This document shows, in pieces, positions 9,280-18,161 of a stretch of 64,000 bases of DNA. The stretch comes from Pseudomonadota bacterium. Its GTDB lineage: Bacteria; Pseudomonadota; Alphaproteobacteria; Micavibrionales; CSBR16-224. The stretch is from positions 2,132,735 through 2,196,734 of the forward strand of contig CP053449.1 of the NCBI GenBank assembly GCA_013285465.1. The letters are read 5' to 3'. A program made the position numbers and the translations under genes. The notes below the pieces were generated by a model. That model ran no database searches and was not told the origin of the DNA. It saw nothing but the letters and a program-made list of their open reading frames with translations. The number at the start of each line of letters is the position of its first letter. Within the stretch, counting starts at the first letter, position 1.

Positions 9280-9801
9280 TTATCCGGCCATGACTTGCTG
9301 TGCGCGGTATTCTTCACCCGCATCCGAACCTTTGCCTTCAAACAGCGTGGTGACTTTGCGGGGGATCATATTATCCTGACTGTCATTCACGCCCGGCGCT
9401 TCTGCTTCGACATGCTGTACCGTCATGGTGCCGACAATCGCCGCACCGGGTTCAACGCGCAGGGAGCCGTATTCCACCGTGCCGATAACGCTCGCGCTGC
9501 CGCGGATAACCAGACGGCCGCGCACTTTCAGTGTTCCTTCAAAATGGCCTGAAATTTCGGCCTCTTCCACCGTAATCTCGCCTTTTACATGACCGGAGGG
9601 CATAATATCCATGCGTTTGCCGTCTTTCAGCGCCGCCTGCACATAACCTTCGACAACCAGATGCTCACAGGCACCGATTTCACCGGACAGAGAAATACCT
9701 TCGCCGACAATCAGGCGTTTGCTTTCACTGCGTGTGACGGATTGTTCATAGGTATCGCTTCCCGGAATGTCGCTGCGAATCGTTCTTTTTTCAACGGCCA
9801 T
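9280..9801 (-). CDS. Bactofilin (CcmA family)
   Basis: Polymer-forming cytoskeletal protein of 173 residues. The middle, about residues 30-130, is a run of short Gly-punctuated beta-helix turns (for example GEGISLSGEI, VEGYVQAALK, SGHVKGEITV, ISGHFEGTLKV, IRGSASVIGTV), which is the bactofilin signature; the ends are polar and disordered. Bactofilins scaffold local peptidoglycan synthesis, stalk formation or cell shape. No M23 peptidase sits beside it, although a wall L,D-transpeptidase is 5 kb away. A GGGGAG ribosome site precedes the start. Confidence 0.92.
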   Translation of the reverse strand: MAVEKRTIRSDIPGSDTYEQSVTRSESKRLIVGEGISLSGEIGACEHLVVEGYVQAALKDGKRMDIMPSGHVKGEITVEEAEISGHFEGTLKVRGRLVIRGSASVIGTVEYGSLRVEPGAAIVGTMTVQHVEAEAPGVNDSQDNMIPRKVTTLFEGKGSDAGEEYRAQQVMAG

Positions 9802-9893
9802 GATGATTATACTCCCCTTCCGCCGCCCTTCATTGGGCTGGGCGTGTAGATATTAGACACAGGCTTAAAGAATATTCATAACCGACTCTAATA

Positions 9894-11501
9894 TCACGAA
9901 GCCGCGCTGCCCTGCAAGTTTTTCTTCAAAACACCGGCGATCAGCTCCTGCGTTTCCGCAACACCGTAAAGGGCTATAAACGACCCCATACGCGGCCCCT
10001 GTTCTTGCCCCAGCAAGGTTTCATACAGGCAGCCGAACCAGTCACGCAGATTTTCGTATGCGTAATTTTTTCCGATGGCGTAAATACCGCTCTGGATTTC
10101 CTCGGCTTCGGGATGGTCACCAAGCTCACCCAAAAATGCGTGCAGATCGGTCAGCGCATCCGATTCTTTTGTCGTCGGTTCGCGGAATTTTTTCTGCGTC
10201 TTCACAAAATCCTGATAGTAATTGACAGCATATTCCGTCAAACGGTCAAGGAAGGGGGATTTTTCCGGCGCGGCATCGGGCGCATAGCGGGTAATAAAAC
10301 CCCACAGCACCGATTTATCCACCGCATTGGCGGCAGAGGCCAGATTAAGCAGCAGGTTAAAGCTGACGGGCACATCACCGATTTCCGGCATATGGCCGCT
10401 ATGGATATGCCAGACAGGGTTTTCCACCTGCTTTTCACGCTCTTCCCCGGGAAGTTTCTGCGCAAATGTCACATATTCATCCACCGCTTTCGGGATCACA
10501 TCAAAATAAAGCCGCTTTGCGGTTTTCGGCTTTTGGAACATATAAAGGCCGAGGCTTTCATTCGGCGCATAGCGCAGCCAGTCTTCCACCGCGATGCCGT
10601 TACCTTTGCTTTTCGAGATTTTCTCGCCTTTATCATCCAAAAACAGCTCATAGACAAATTGCGACGGCGGCTCCACACCCAGAATACGGCAGATTTTCGA
10701 ATAAATCGGCGCATTGGCCTGATGATCTTTTCCGAACATTTCAAAATCAACGCCCAGCGCCGCCCAGCGCATACCGAAATCGGGCTTCCACTGCATTTTG
10801 ACATTGCCGCCCGTCACCGGAATGGTCACTTCCGTGCCGTCTTCATCGTCAAAGGTAATCGTACCGGCTTTCGGATCGGTGGCTTTCATCGGTACATAAA
10901 GAACACGTCCGGTTTTCGGTGAAATCGGCAGGAAGGGTGAATAGGTTGCCTGACGCTCCGCCCCCAAAGTCGGCAACATCACATCCATGATTTTTTGATA
11001 ATTTTCCAGCGCCTTCAGCAAAACCTCGTCAAATGCGCCTGATGCGTACATTTCGGTCGAGGACATAAACTCATATTCAAAACCGAAAGCATCAAGGAAA
11101 TCACGCAAACGCTTATTGTTATGATGGGCAAAGCTTTCATATTCATTTGAAAACGGATCCGGCACTTTCGTCAAAGGCAGGCCGAGATATTGCTGCATCA
11201 TCTCTTTATTCGGAATATTGTCCGGCACTTTGCGCATACCGTCCATATCATCGGAAAAACAGATCAGTTTTGTCGGAATATCGGGTGCCAGCGTTTCAAA
11301 AGCGTGTTTGACCATCGTCGTGCGGAAAACCTCGCCAAAAGTGCCGATATGCGGCAGACCCGACGGACCGTAACCTGTTTCAAACAGCACATAGCCTTTT
11401 TCCGGCACTTTGCCGCCGATGCGTTTCAGCAGATGCCGCGCCTCTTCAAAAGGCCAGGCCCGCGCGTGATGCGCCAGTTCGGTCATGTTATGTGCCGTCA
11501 T
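9894..11501 (-). CDS. lysK: Class I lysyl-tRNA synthetase
   Basis: Attaches lysine to tRNA-Lys. It belongs to the class I enzyme found in archaea, spirochaetes and many alphaproteobacteria, not the common class II LysS. The Rossmann motifs are present: a HIGH-like H-I-G-T after YGPSGLP near residue 50 and a KMSKS-like K-I-S-K-S-K-G-N near residue 295. Length 535 is normal. AAAGGGTGA precedes the start. Presence of this class supports the alphaproteobacterial assignment. Confidence 0.95.
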   Translation of the reverse strand: MTAHNMTELAHHARAWPFEEARHLLKRIGGKVPEKGYVLFETGYGPSGLPHIGTFGEVFRTTMVKHAFETLAPDIPTKLICFSDDMDGMRKVPDNIPNKEMMQQYLGLPLTKVPDPFSNEYESFAHHNNKRLRDFLDAFGFEYEFMSSTEMYASGAFDEVLLKALENYQKIMDVMLPTLGAERQATYSPFLPISPKTGRVLYVPMKATDPKAGTITFDDEDGTEVTIPVTGGNVKMQWKPDFGMRWAALGVDFEMFGKDHQANAPIYSKICRILGVEPPSQFVYELFLDDKGEKISKSKGNGIAVEDWLRYAPNESLGLYMFQKPKTAKRLYFDVIPKAVDEYVTFAQKLPGEEREKQVENPVWHIHSGHMPEIGDVPVSFNLLLNLASAANAVDKSVLWGFITRYAPDAAPEKSPFLDRLTEYAVNYYQDFVKTQKKFREPTTKESDALTDLHAFLGELGDHPEAEEIQSGIYAIGKNYAYENLRDWFGCLYETLLGQEQGPRMGSFIALYGVAETQELIAGVLKKNLQGSAAS

Positions 11502-11507
11502 TTGATG

Positions 11508-11953
11508 TCACCCTTTTATTTGATTGTCTTTCACCATATCGCGATGCGGAATCCCCGCATCCATATATTCCTCGCCAACCGTCTTGAACCCCAGCGCCGC
11601 ATAAAACGGAATCGCATGGCTCTGGCTGCCAAGCTTCAGCTTCGCAATATCGCCTTTTTCCGCGGCTTTTTCAATGATAAACGCCATAATACCGCGCCCG
11701 ATGCCTTTTCCGCGCGCCTCTTCCAGCACCGCGACACGCTCGATTTTTGCAATATTATCCAGATAACGCAGCCGTGCCGTCCCCAAAATGCATCCGTTTT
11801 CATCTTCCGCCAGAATATGGGCCGCGCTGTCGTCATGCTCATCCCGCTCCAGTTCGGCGGCACATTCTGCCCTTTCACAAAAACCGCGATGCGGACGGCA
11901 AAACAGGCTTCGCGGTCTTGATCTGTCATTGCATATCTGTATGCTATGGTCAT
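11508..11953 (-). pseudogene. GNAT N-acetyltransferase interrupted by a frameshift
   Basis: The N-terminal third (Met-Thr-Ile-Ala-Tyr..., about 30 residues ending FVKGQNVP) lies in one frame, and the rest (from AELERDEHDD-like sequence onward, including the acetyl-CoA site R-G-K-G-I-G-R-G) lies in another. The switch occurs near 11856-11862. Adding one base after the Val-Pro codons restores a continuous VPAELERDEHDD segment, as seen in related ElaA/GNAT proteins. A good ribosome site (AAGAAGGG) precedes ATG 11953, so the gene looks recently broken, or the base is a sequencing error or a programmed shift. The 5' end is 23 bases from the divergent MscS gene. Confidence 0.75.
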
Positions 11954-11976
11954 TATCAGCCCTTCTTTCAAAAAAA

Positions 11977-13161
11977 ATGGTACTACAAAAAATGGAACAG
12001 CTGCAAAAATTTAAAACACTGTTTTCGGATGTCTGGAACACCGAAGCCCTTGGCGCCGATGTCGGCACATGGATCATTGTCGTCCTGATTTTTCTGTTTT
12101 TTGTGATGCTGCGCGGTGTCTTTACGCGTTTCTTATTCACCAGATTGGGGAAATTGACCGCCAAAACAAAAACCGATCTGGATGACCATGTTTTCAAAGC
12201 CGTCGAAAAACCCGTCAGCCTGCTGCCGGTTGTGATCGGACTCTTTATCGCCACCAGCTATCTTGATCCGGAAGGAAAACTGGCAGGCATAACCTATAAC
12301 CTCGAAAAATCTCTGATTACAATTGTGCTGTTCTGGTCGCTGCATAATGCGATGGATCCCGTCTCGGCGGGGCTGACCAGACTGGAAAAGATGTTCTCCA
12401 AACCGATGGTGTCATGGCTGCGCAAAGGATTGAAATTCCTGCTGATCTTCATCGGTGTGGCAACGGTGCTGGAAATATGGGGCATCAAAGTCGCACCGAT
12501 TATCGCCGGTTTCGGGCTGTTCGGCGTTGCCGTGGCTTTGGGAGCGCAGGACATGTTCAAAAACCTGATTGCCGGGCTGACGGTGATCGCCGAGAAACGC
12601 TTTCAACCCGGTGACTGGATTCTGGTTGACGGTATTGTCGAAGGCACGGTTGAGGATATCGGTTTCCGTTCCACACAGGTGCGCCGCTTTGACAAGGCGC
12701 CCGTCCATGTGCCGAATGCGAAACTGGCCGATAGCGCCGTCACCAATTTCAGCGCCATGACCCATCGCCGTATTTATTGGAAGATCGGCGTGACTTATGA
12801 CACGAGCATCGCGCAATTAAAAGAAATCCGTGACGGTATCGAAAAATATGTTTTGAAAAACGCCGCTTTTGCCGCGCCGGAAGATGTCGCAACCTTCGTG
12901 CGTATTGACAGCTTTAACAGCAGCTCTATTGATATCATGCTCTATTGCTTTACCAAAACGACGAATTGGGGAGAATGGCTGGAAATAAAAGAAGAGCTTG
13001 CCTACCGCATCAAAGACATTGTCGAGGGCGCAGGATCAGGCTTTGCCTTCCCCAGCCAATCGCTTTATGTCGAGGCATTACCCGGCAACGGGCCGGAAGT
13101 TTTCGTGCCGCCGAAAAAAGCAAAAACAGCGAAGAAAGCCGCGAAAAAATCAGCTGCCTAG
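11977..13161 (+). CDS. MscS-family mechanosensitive channel
   Basis: Small-conductance mechanosensitive channel of about 394 residues that would release osmolytes on hypo-osmotic shock. Four N-terminal hydrophobic segments (about 28-46, 80-98, 110-127 and 155-195) are followed by the pore helix and beta domain: FGLFGVAVALGAQDMFKNL, then PGDWI, GTVEDIGFRSTQVR and the P-N-A-K motif. The C terminus ends in a Lys/Ala-rich tail. ATG 11977 is used; ATG 11992 is possible. The 3' end overlaps aroA by 12 bases in convergent orientation. Confidence 0.9.
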   Translation: MVLQKMEQLQKFKTLFSDVWNTEALGADVGTWIIVVLIFLFFVMLRGVFTRFLFTRLGKLTAKTKTDLDDHVFKAVEKPVSLLPVVIGLFIATSYLDPEGKLAGITYNLEKSLITIVLFWSLHNAMDPVSAGLTRLEKMFSKPMVSWLRKGLKFLLIFIGVATVLEIWGIKVAPIIAGFGLFGVAVALGAQDMFKNLIAGLTVIAEKRFQPGDWILVDGIVEGTVEDIGFRSTQVRRFDKAPVHVPNAKLADSAVTNFSAMTHRRIYWKIGVTYDTSIAQLKEIRDGIEKYVLKNAAFAAPEDVATFVRIDSFNSSSIDIMLYCFTKTTNWGEWLEIKEELAYRIKDIVEGAGSGFAFPSQSLYVEALPGNGPEVFVPPKKAKTAKKAAKKSAA

Positions 13162-14517
13162 TGCCGCGCGCTGTTCACCGGCAAGGCGGATATCACAGCC
13201 GCGCTTGTTCATTTCCTTGATAAATGACGGGAAGCTGGTGGCAATCGCATCGGCGCGGTCAATCGTGACAGGCTCACGCGTGATACCGCCCAGCACCAGA
13301 AAGCTCATCGCAATACGGTGATCAAAACCGGTTTCAATTGTCGCCCCGCCCATCACCGACAGATGACCGCGCCCGTAAACAATCAGATCATCGCCGTCGA
13401 TTTCCGTGCGCACACCGCAGGCTTTCAAACCGTCGGCGATTTTTTCCAGACGGTTGCTTTCCTTGACGCGCAGCTCCGCCAGCCCTTCCATACGGGTCAC
13501 GCCTTCGGCAACAGATGCCGCCACCGCCAATATCGGATATTCATCAATCATTGTCGGCACATAAACCGCCGGAACCGTGCAGCCCTTTAAGACCTCGCCT
13601 GACCGGATATGCAGATCGGCAACAGGCTCGCCGCCGAGCGATGTTTCGTTTTTCAACTCAATATCCGCACCCATTTTTTTCAGAATTTTATACAGCCCCG
13701 CCCGTGTCGGATTCATTGACACCGCAGGCAGAACAACAAAGGATTTTTTTGTGATCAACGCCGCCACGGCAGGAAAGGCCGCAGAGCTGGGATCGGCAGG
13801 AACATCAATCCGCCCCGGTGAAACAAGTTTTGTGCCGCCTTTTAAAGCCGCCTCGCTGCCGCCGCCATAGGCCGCACCGGTTTCAACCGCGATGCCAAAA
13901 GCTTCCAGCATGCGTTCGGTATGGTCACGGCTGCTACCCGGCTCATGCACGCAGGTTTCGCCTTCCGCATTCAAACCCGCCAACAGAATCGCCGATTTCA
14001 CCTGCGCCGAGGCGACAGGGCTTTTATAGCGAATGGCTTTCGGTGTTGCCGTGCCCTCAATCCACAGCGGCAAAGCGGCATCTTCCTTTTCCTGCCGGAA
14101 TGTTGCGCCCATTTTTGACAGCGGTTCGGTAACCCGCGCCATCGGACGTTTTGACAGCGAGGCATCCCCCGTCAAACAGGCGGTAATCCCCTGTCCGGCA
14201 ATCACGCCCGCCAGAAGCCGCGCCGATGTGCCGCTATTGCCCAGATAAAGCGGTTCTTTCGGTGATGTCAGCTTGCCGCCTGTCACGCGCCAGACGCGCC
14301 CTTGCGCCGTATCTTCCTTTTCAATCAGAATACCCATTTTTTGCAACGCATCCGCCGTGTGCAAAACATCATCACTTTCCAGCAAGCCGTAAATTTCCGT
14401 CACACCTTCCGCAAGCGCCGCAAAAATCAGAGAGCGGTGCGAAATGGATTTATCCCCCGGCACGGGAAAGACGCCGGAAAGCCCCTGTTTGGTTTTACGC
14501 GCGGTTGCCGATGTCAT
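13150..14517 (-). CDS. aroA: 3-phosphoshikimate 1-carboxyvinyltransferase (EPSP synthase)
   Basis: Sixth step of the shikimate pathway: joins phosphoenolpyruvate to shikimate 3-phosphate. Family motifs are visible: VPGDKSISHRSL near residue 17, LGNSGTSARLL near 92 and RPMARVTEPLSKMGA near 125. Length 455 is typical of alphaproteobacterial AroA. The start overlaps the stop of the L,D-transpeptidase gene by 4 bases (ATGA), which implies coupled translation although the functions are unrelated. Confidence 0.96.
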   Translation of the reverse strand: MTSATARKTKQGLSGVFPVPGDKSISHRSLIFAALAEGVTEIYGLLESDDVLHTADALQKMGILIEKEDTAQGRVWRVTGGKLTSPKEPLYLGNSGTSARLLAGVIAGQGITACLTGDASLSKRPMARVTEPLSKMGATFRQEKEDAALPLWIEGTATPKAIRYKSPVASAQVKSAILLAGLNAEGETCVHEPGSSRDHTERMLEAFGIAVETGAAYGGGSEAALKGGTKLVSPGRIDVPADPSSAAFPAVAALITKKSFVVLPAVSMNPTRAGLYKILKKMGADIELKNETSLGGEPVADLHIRSGEVLKGCTVPAVYVPTMIDEYPILAVAASVAEGVTRMEGLAELRVKESNRLEKIADGLKACGVRTEIDGDDLIVYGRGHLSVMGGATIETGFDHRIAMSFLVLGGITREPVTIDRADAIATSFPSFIKEMNKRGCDIRLAGEQRAALGS

Positions 14518-15548
14518 GTTTGTCCTCCCAGAATTTTGGCGGGGATACCGCTGCGGGCTTTCAGAACCTCCAGCACTTTATCCCAGTCCGGCGACTCTTT
14601 CTCATAGCCGCCATGCTGCGTGATAATTTTGTCGATAAATGTTTTCAGCTCCGCAGGAACCTCTTTATCCGTCAGCTCCGCCGGAATGATCCCGTCACTT
14701 TCCAGCGCATCGCTTTGCCGACGGGTCGGATGCGCCTGCATATACAGCCCGTCTTCCAGAAATGCCAGTTTCACAGGCTGGTCAACAACCGTGACCTTCA
14801 TATCCAGCTCCGCCCGCGCATAAAGCAGTTTGATATCCTCCGGATACATGCGGATACAGCCTGAACTGACGCGCCGCCCGATCCCCCAGGGCTTGTTCGT
14901 GCCATGAATTAAAAAGGTCGGCCAACCCAGATACAGCGCATAATCCCCCAGCGGGTTTGACGGGCCTGACCGCACACGTTCGGGCAGGCCGGGTTTTTCC
15001 TCGCGCATACGGTCGGTCGGATACCAGCTCGGCTTGACAAGTTTTTTGACGATTTTCGTCGCCCCTGTCGGGGTTTGCAGACCTTCGCGCCCGATGCCGA
15101 TGGGAAAACTTTCTACCGATCCGTCTCCGGCAAAATAAAACAGCCGCATTTCTCCCAGATTAATGACAATCCCCTCTTGCGGCGCACGCGGCAGAAGACG
15201 CATCGCCGGAATCCTCATCTCGCTGCCGGGCAGCGGCGCCCAGGCATCCACCCCCGGATTGGCGGCACGCAGAGCCACATAACCAAGCCCGTAGGCACGA
15301 GCAATATCCATCAGCGTATCTTCCTCGCCGGTGATATGGGTTTTCACCTGTCCCATCACCACCGCATCCTCTTTCGCATAGAAAGGCATATCATAGGAAA
15401 TCGGCGTATCGGTAATTTCCTCTTTTTCCTCCGCCGCCGTCAGGTCATCCTGCACAACAGGAACACCGGTCGCAGCCACACGCGCCCCTGCCGGCGCCGA
15501 AAAAAACAGCACCGCAAATACCGCCAGAAAACCGAGAAAATACCGCAT
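14514..15548 (-). CDS. L,D-transpeptidase with N-terminal LysM-like region
   Basis: Periplasmic enzyme forming 3-3 peptidoglycan cross-links or attaching lipoproteins. A signal peptide spans residues 1-22. A LysM-like segment (I-T-G-E-E-D-T-L-M-D-I-A) lies near residue 70, then a YkuD catalytic domain from about 125 to 260 with H-G-T-N and the S-S-G-C-I-R-M motif containing the nucleophile Cys. The C-terminal 90 residues are polar. The ATG at 15548 with GGAAAGAG upstream is preferred; an in-frame TTG at 15566 is less likely. It precedes aroA with a 4-base overlap. Confidence 0.92.
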   Translation of the reverse strand: MRYFLGFLAVFAVLFFSAPAGARVAATGVPVVQDDLTAAEEKEEITDTPISYDMPFYAKEDAVVMGQVKTHITGEEDTLMDIARAYGLGYVALRAANPGVDAWAPLPGSEMRIPAMRLLPRAPQEGIVINLGEMRLFYFAGDGSVESFPIGIGREGLQTPTGATKIVKKLVKPSWYPTDRMREEKPGLPERVRSGPSNPLGDYALYLGWPTFLIHGTNKPWGIGRRVSSGCIRMYPEDIKLLYARAELDMKVTVVDQPVKLAFLEDGLYMQAHPTRRQSDALESDGIIPAELTDKEVPAELKTFIDKIITQHGGYEKESPDWDKVLEVLKARSGIPAKILGGQT

Positions 15549-15647
15549 TCTATTCACTCTTTCCAAAAAGGGGGATTTTGTTTACCATGACACCCCATGT
15601 ACAAAGAATAATACAGAGCAAGCAAAACCATGCCAAGAGATAACAGT

Positions 15648-16820
15648 ATGAGCATTCAATCTTTCCCCTCCCTGAATTTCGCCCTTGGCGATACCGCCGA
15701 TATGCTGCGCGACAGCGTCCGTGATTTTGCCCAAAGCGAGATCGCCCCGCGCGCCGCCGAAATTGACGAGAAAAACACCTTCCCCAATGAGCTTTGGCCG
15801 CAATTCGGCGAAATGGGGCTGCTGGGCATCACCGTACCGGAAGAATATGGCGGATCAGCCATGGGCTATGTCGAACATGTGGTGGCGATGGAGGAAATCA
15901 GCCGCGCCTCCGCCAGTGTCGGTCTCAGCTATGGTGCTTTTTCCAATCTTTGCGTCAACCAGATCAAGCTGAACGGCAATGAGGAACAGAAAAAGAAATA
16001 TCTGCCCGGACTATGCGCAGGCACAAAAATCGGCGCGCTTGCCATGTCGGAAAACGGCGCAGGCTCCGATGTCGTCTCCATGCAGCTGAAAGCCGAAAAA
16101 CAGGGTGACCGCTATATTCTAAACGGCAATAAAATGTGGATTACCAACGGCCCCGATGCCGATGTGCTGGTCGTCTATGCCAAAACCGACCCCGCCGCAG
16201 GCAGTAAAGGCATTACCGCCTTTATCGTTGAAAAGGATTTCAAAGGTTTCTCGACCGCACAAAAACTCGACAAGCTCGGCATGCGCGGCTCCAATACCTG
16301 CGAGCTGATCTTTCAGGATTGCGAAGTGCCTGAGGAAAATATCCTCGGCACAACAGGCGCAGGTGTCCGCGTTTTAATGAGCGGGCTGGATTACGAACGC
16401 GCCGTACTGGCGGCAGGACCGCTGGGCATCATGCAATCCTGTCTTGATATCGTGCTACCTTACATCCATGACCGCAAACAATTCGGCCAATCCATCGGTG
16501 AATTCCAGCTGATGCAAGGCAAAATCGCCGATATGTATGTCGCATTATCGACCTCCCGCGCCTATGTTTATGCCGTGGCAGGTGCCTGCGACCGCGGCGA
16601 AGTCGCCCGCAAGGATGCCGCAGGCGCCATCCTTTACGCAGCAGAGAAAGCAACATGGATGGCGCTGGAGGCCATTCAATGTCTGGGCGGAAACGGCTAT
16701 ATCAATGAATTCCCGACAGGGCGTTTACTGCGCGATGCCAAGCTATATGAAATCGGCGCAGGCACTTCCGAGATCCGCCGTATGCTGATCGGCCGCGAGC
16801 TGTTCAAGGAAACCGCCTAA
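15648..16820 (+). CDS. ivd: Isovaleryl-CoA dehydrogenase
   Basis: FAD-dependent acyl-CoA dehydrogenase of leucine catabolism, converting isovaleryl-CoA to 3-methylcrotonyl-CoA. The whole length matches the family: [10 protein letters not shown] and WITNG in the middle, and a C-terminal helical domain in which [15 protein letters not shown] carries the Glu at the isovaleryl-specific catalytic position. [18 protein letters not shown] and [12 protein letters not shown] follow. Distinction from other acyl-CoA dehydrogenases rests on that helix. The ATG at 15648 is used, with an in-frame ATG at 15630 possible. None of the other leucine-degradation genes (methylcrotonyl-CoA carboxylase and so on) is beside it. 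Confidence 0.9.
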   Translation: MSIQSFPSLNFALGDTADMLRDSVRDFAQSEIAPRAAEIDEKNTFPNELWPQFGEMGLLGITVPEEYGGSAMGYVEHVVAMEEISRASASVGLSYGAFSNLCVNQIKLNGNEEQKKKYLPGLCAGTKIGALAMSENGAGSDVVSMQLKAEKQGDRYILNGNKMWITNGPDADVLVVYAKTDPAAGSKGITAFIVEKDFKGFSTAQKLDKLGMRGSNTCELIFQDCEVPEENILGTTGAGVRVLMSGLDYERAVLAAGPLGIMQSCLDIVLPYIHDRKQFGQSIGEFQLMQGKIADMYVALSTSRAYVYAVAGACDRGEVARKDAAGAILYAAEKATWMALEAIQCLGGNGYINEFPTGRLLRDAKLYEIGAGTSEIRRMLIGRELFKETA

Positions 16821-16848
16821 ATAGAAATCATCTTTAGGGAGTAGACAT

Positions 16849-17244
16849 ATGCTGTCACATAACCTCGACACCAGCTTATTTGTTGAACATAGCCAAAAAA
16901 TTCAGCCTCATAGTGTAAAAGAAGCTTACCGTTATCTCGCAGGTCTCGCGGCTGATTTGCCAGACTTCGAATGTGAACCAAACAATAAGGGAGAAGTCTG
17001 CGAGCTGAAATTCTACAGGAAGGGTTCAAAAGACAAACACCCTTATGCACTAATTGTAAACCAAAACTCTTTGCTGTTTTATGTTCGTTATCCGCAAGAC
17101 GCTTCTTTCAGCAACGAAATGCGAGAAGCAATCAATTCATCCTTTGAAGTGAAGCAAGATGAAAACTCTCGGCAAGAGTTACGTTTTCGTATAGAGAACT
17201 TGGAACACGCACAACGCATCGCTAACATCCTGTTCGCGGCATAA
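16849..17244 (+). CDS. Unknown protein, AT-rich orphan
   Basis: Protein of 131 residues with no signal peptide or membrane segment. I do not recognise it. It looks like a small soluble alpha/beta domain: a helical N-terminal third, then strands around ELKFYRKG, ALIVNQN and LLFYVRYP, ending in a helix (ENLEHAQRIANILF). AGGGAG lies just before the ATG at 16849. Codon use is visibly richer in A and T than the genes on both sides, which suggests acquisition by transfer. Confidence 0.75.
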   Translation: MLSHNLDTSLFVEHSQKIQPHSVKEAYRYLAGLAADLPDFECEPNNKGEVCELKFYRKGSKDKHPYALIVNQNSLLFYVRYPQDASFSNEMREAINSSFEVKQDENSRQELRFRIENLEHAQRIANILFAA

Positions 17245-17291
17245 TATTTAAAAGCAGGCGATCATCCTTCTACTCTCTAAAACGGTTCACA

Positions 17292-18056
17292 ATGTTTGAT
17301 TCAGAAATCCTGACCCTGATCTATGTCTTCGTGATCGGGCTGCTCTCCGGCCTTGCCGGCGCCACGATGGGCGCAGGCGGGCTTGTCACCATTCCTGGGT
17401 TGATCCTGCTGGGACTGCCCCCTGCCACCGCCATCGGCACCAACCGCCTGTCCGCATTAGGGTTGTGGATTACCGCCTTTAACCGTTTCCGCAAAAATGA
17501 CAAAGTCGTCTGGAAATATGTTCTGCCGCTCTGCATATTGGCCGCTATCGGCGGGCTGGCAGGAGCCTTTATCGTTTTGCAAGTGCCGGAAAAACTGCTG
17601 AAAGCCGTTGTCGGTTTCTTCATTCTGCTGACGCTGGCTCTGATGCTGTTCAAAAAAGACGCAGGTATCAGCCTGAAAGACGTCACGCCGTGGAAACGCC
17701 GCATCGGCTATTTCCTGTATTTTCTGGTGGCCATGTATGGCGGATTTTTCGGCGGCGGTGTGGTTGCGCTGATGGTCGTGATCCTGATTTTCCTGTTCGG
17801 TTTTAAAATCGTCGAGGCCAATGCCACCTGCGCCGTACCGTGGATTGTGCTGTCCGGTTTTTGTCTGGTTTTCTTTGCCCTGCACGGTCTGGTCGATTGG
17901 TATTACGGTACGGTGATGACAGCGGGCGCAATATGGGGCGGGCATCTGGGAGCCAATGCCGTCATCAAAAACGGCGATAAATGGATGAAAAAAATCTTCA
18001 TCGCGGGCATGGCGCTCGCCGCCCTGAAACTGCTTTATGACAGCATCTTGACTTAA
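17292..18056 (+). CDS. TauE/SafE-family membrane permease
   Basis: Integral membrane protein of 254 residues with about eight hydrophobic segments arranged as two repeats. Each repeat opens with a Gly-rich motif (GLAGATMGAGGLVTIPGL near residue 20, MYGGFFGGGVVALMV near 150), the hallmark of the TauE/SafE (DUF81) family. Members export sulfite, sulfoacetate or other small anions; the substrate cannot be read here. A strong terminator follows. Confidence 0.9.
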   Translation: MFDSEILTLIYVFVIGLLSGLAGATMGAGGLVTIPGLILLGLPPATAIGTNRLSALGLWITAFNRFRKNDKVVWKYVLPLCILAAIGGLAGAFIVLQVPEKLLKAVVGFFILLTLALMLFKKDAGISLKDVTPWKRRIGYFLYFLVAMYGGFFGGGVVALMVVILIFLFGFKIVEANATCAVPWIVLSGFCLVFFALHGLVDWYYGTVMTAGAIWGGHLGANAVIKNGDKWMKKIFIAGMALAALKLLYDSILT

Positions 18057-18100
18057 CATAGCACATTTATCGTTTTTCAAGACTTCTCTTTTACAATAAA

Positions 18101-18130
18101 GGCGGGAAAGATACCTTTCTCCGCCTTTTT
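18101..18130 (+). terminator. Rho-independent terminator after the TauE-family gene
   Basis: Stem formed by GGCGGGAAAG (18101-18110) and CTTTCTCCGCC (18115-18125), with one bulge, followed by TTTTT at 18126-18130. It lies 45 bases after the TauE stop codon and 32 bases before the TpsB start. Confidence 0.8.
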
Positions 18131-18161
18131 CGTCTTTCACGAACAACAGATTGTTTTCAAA

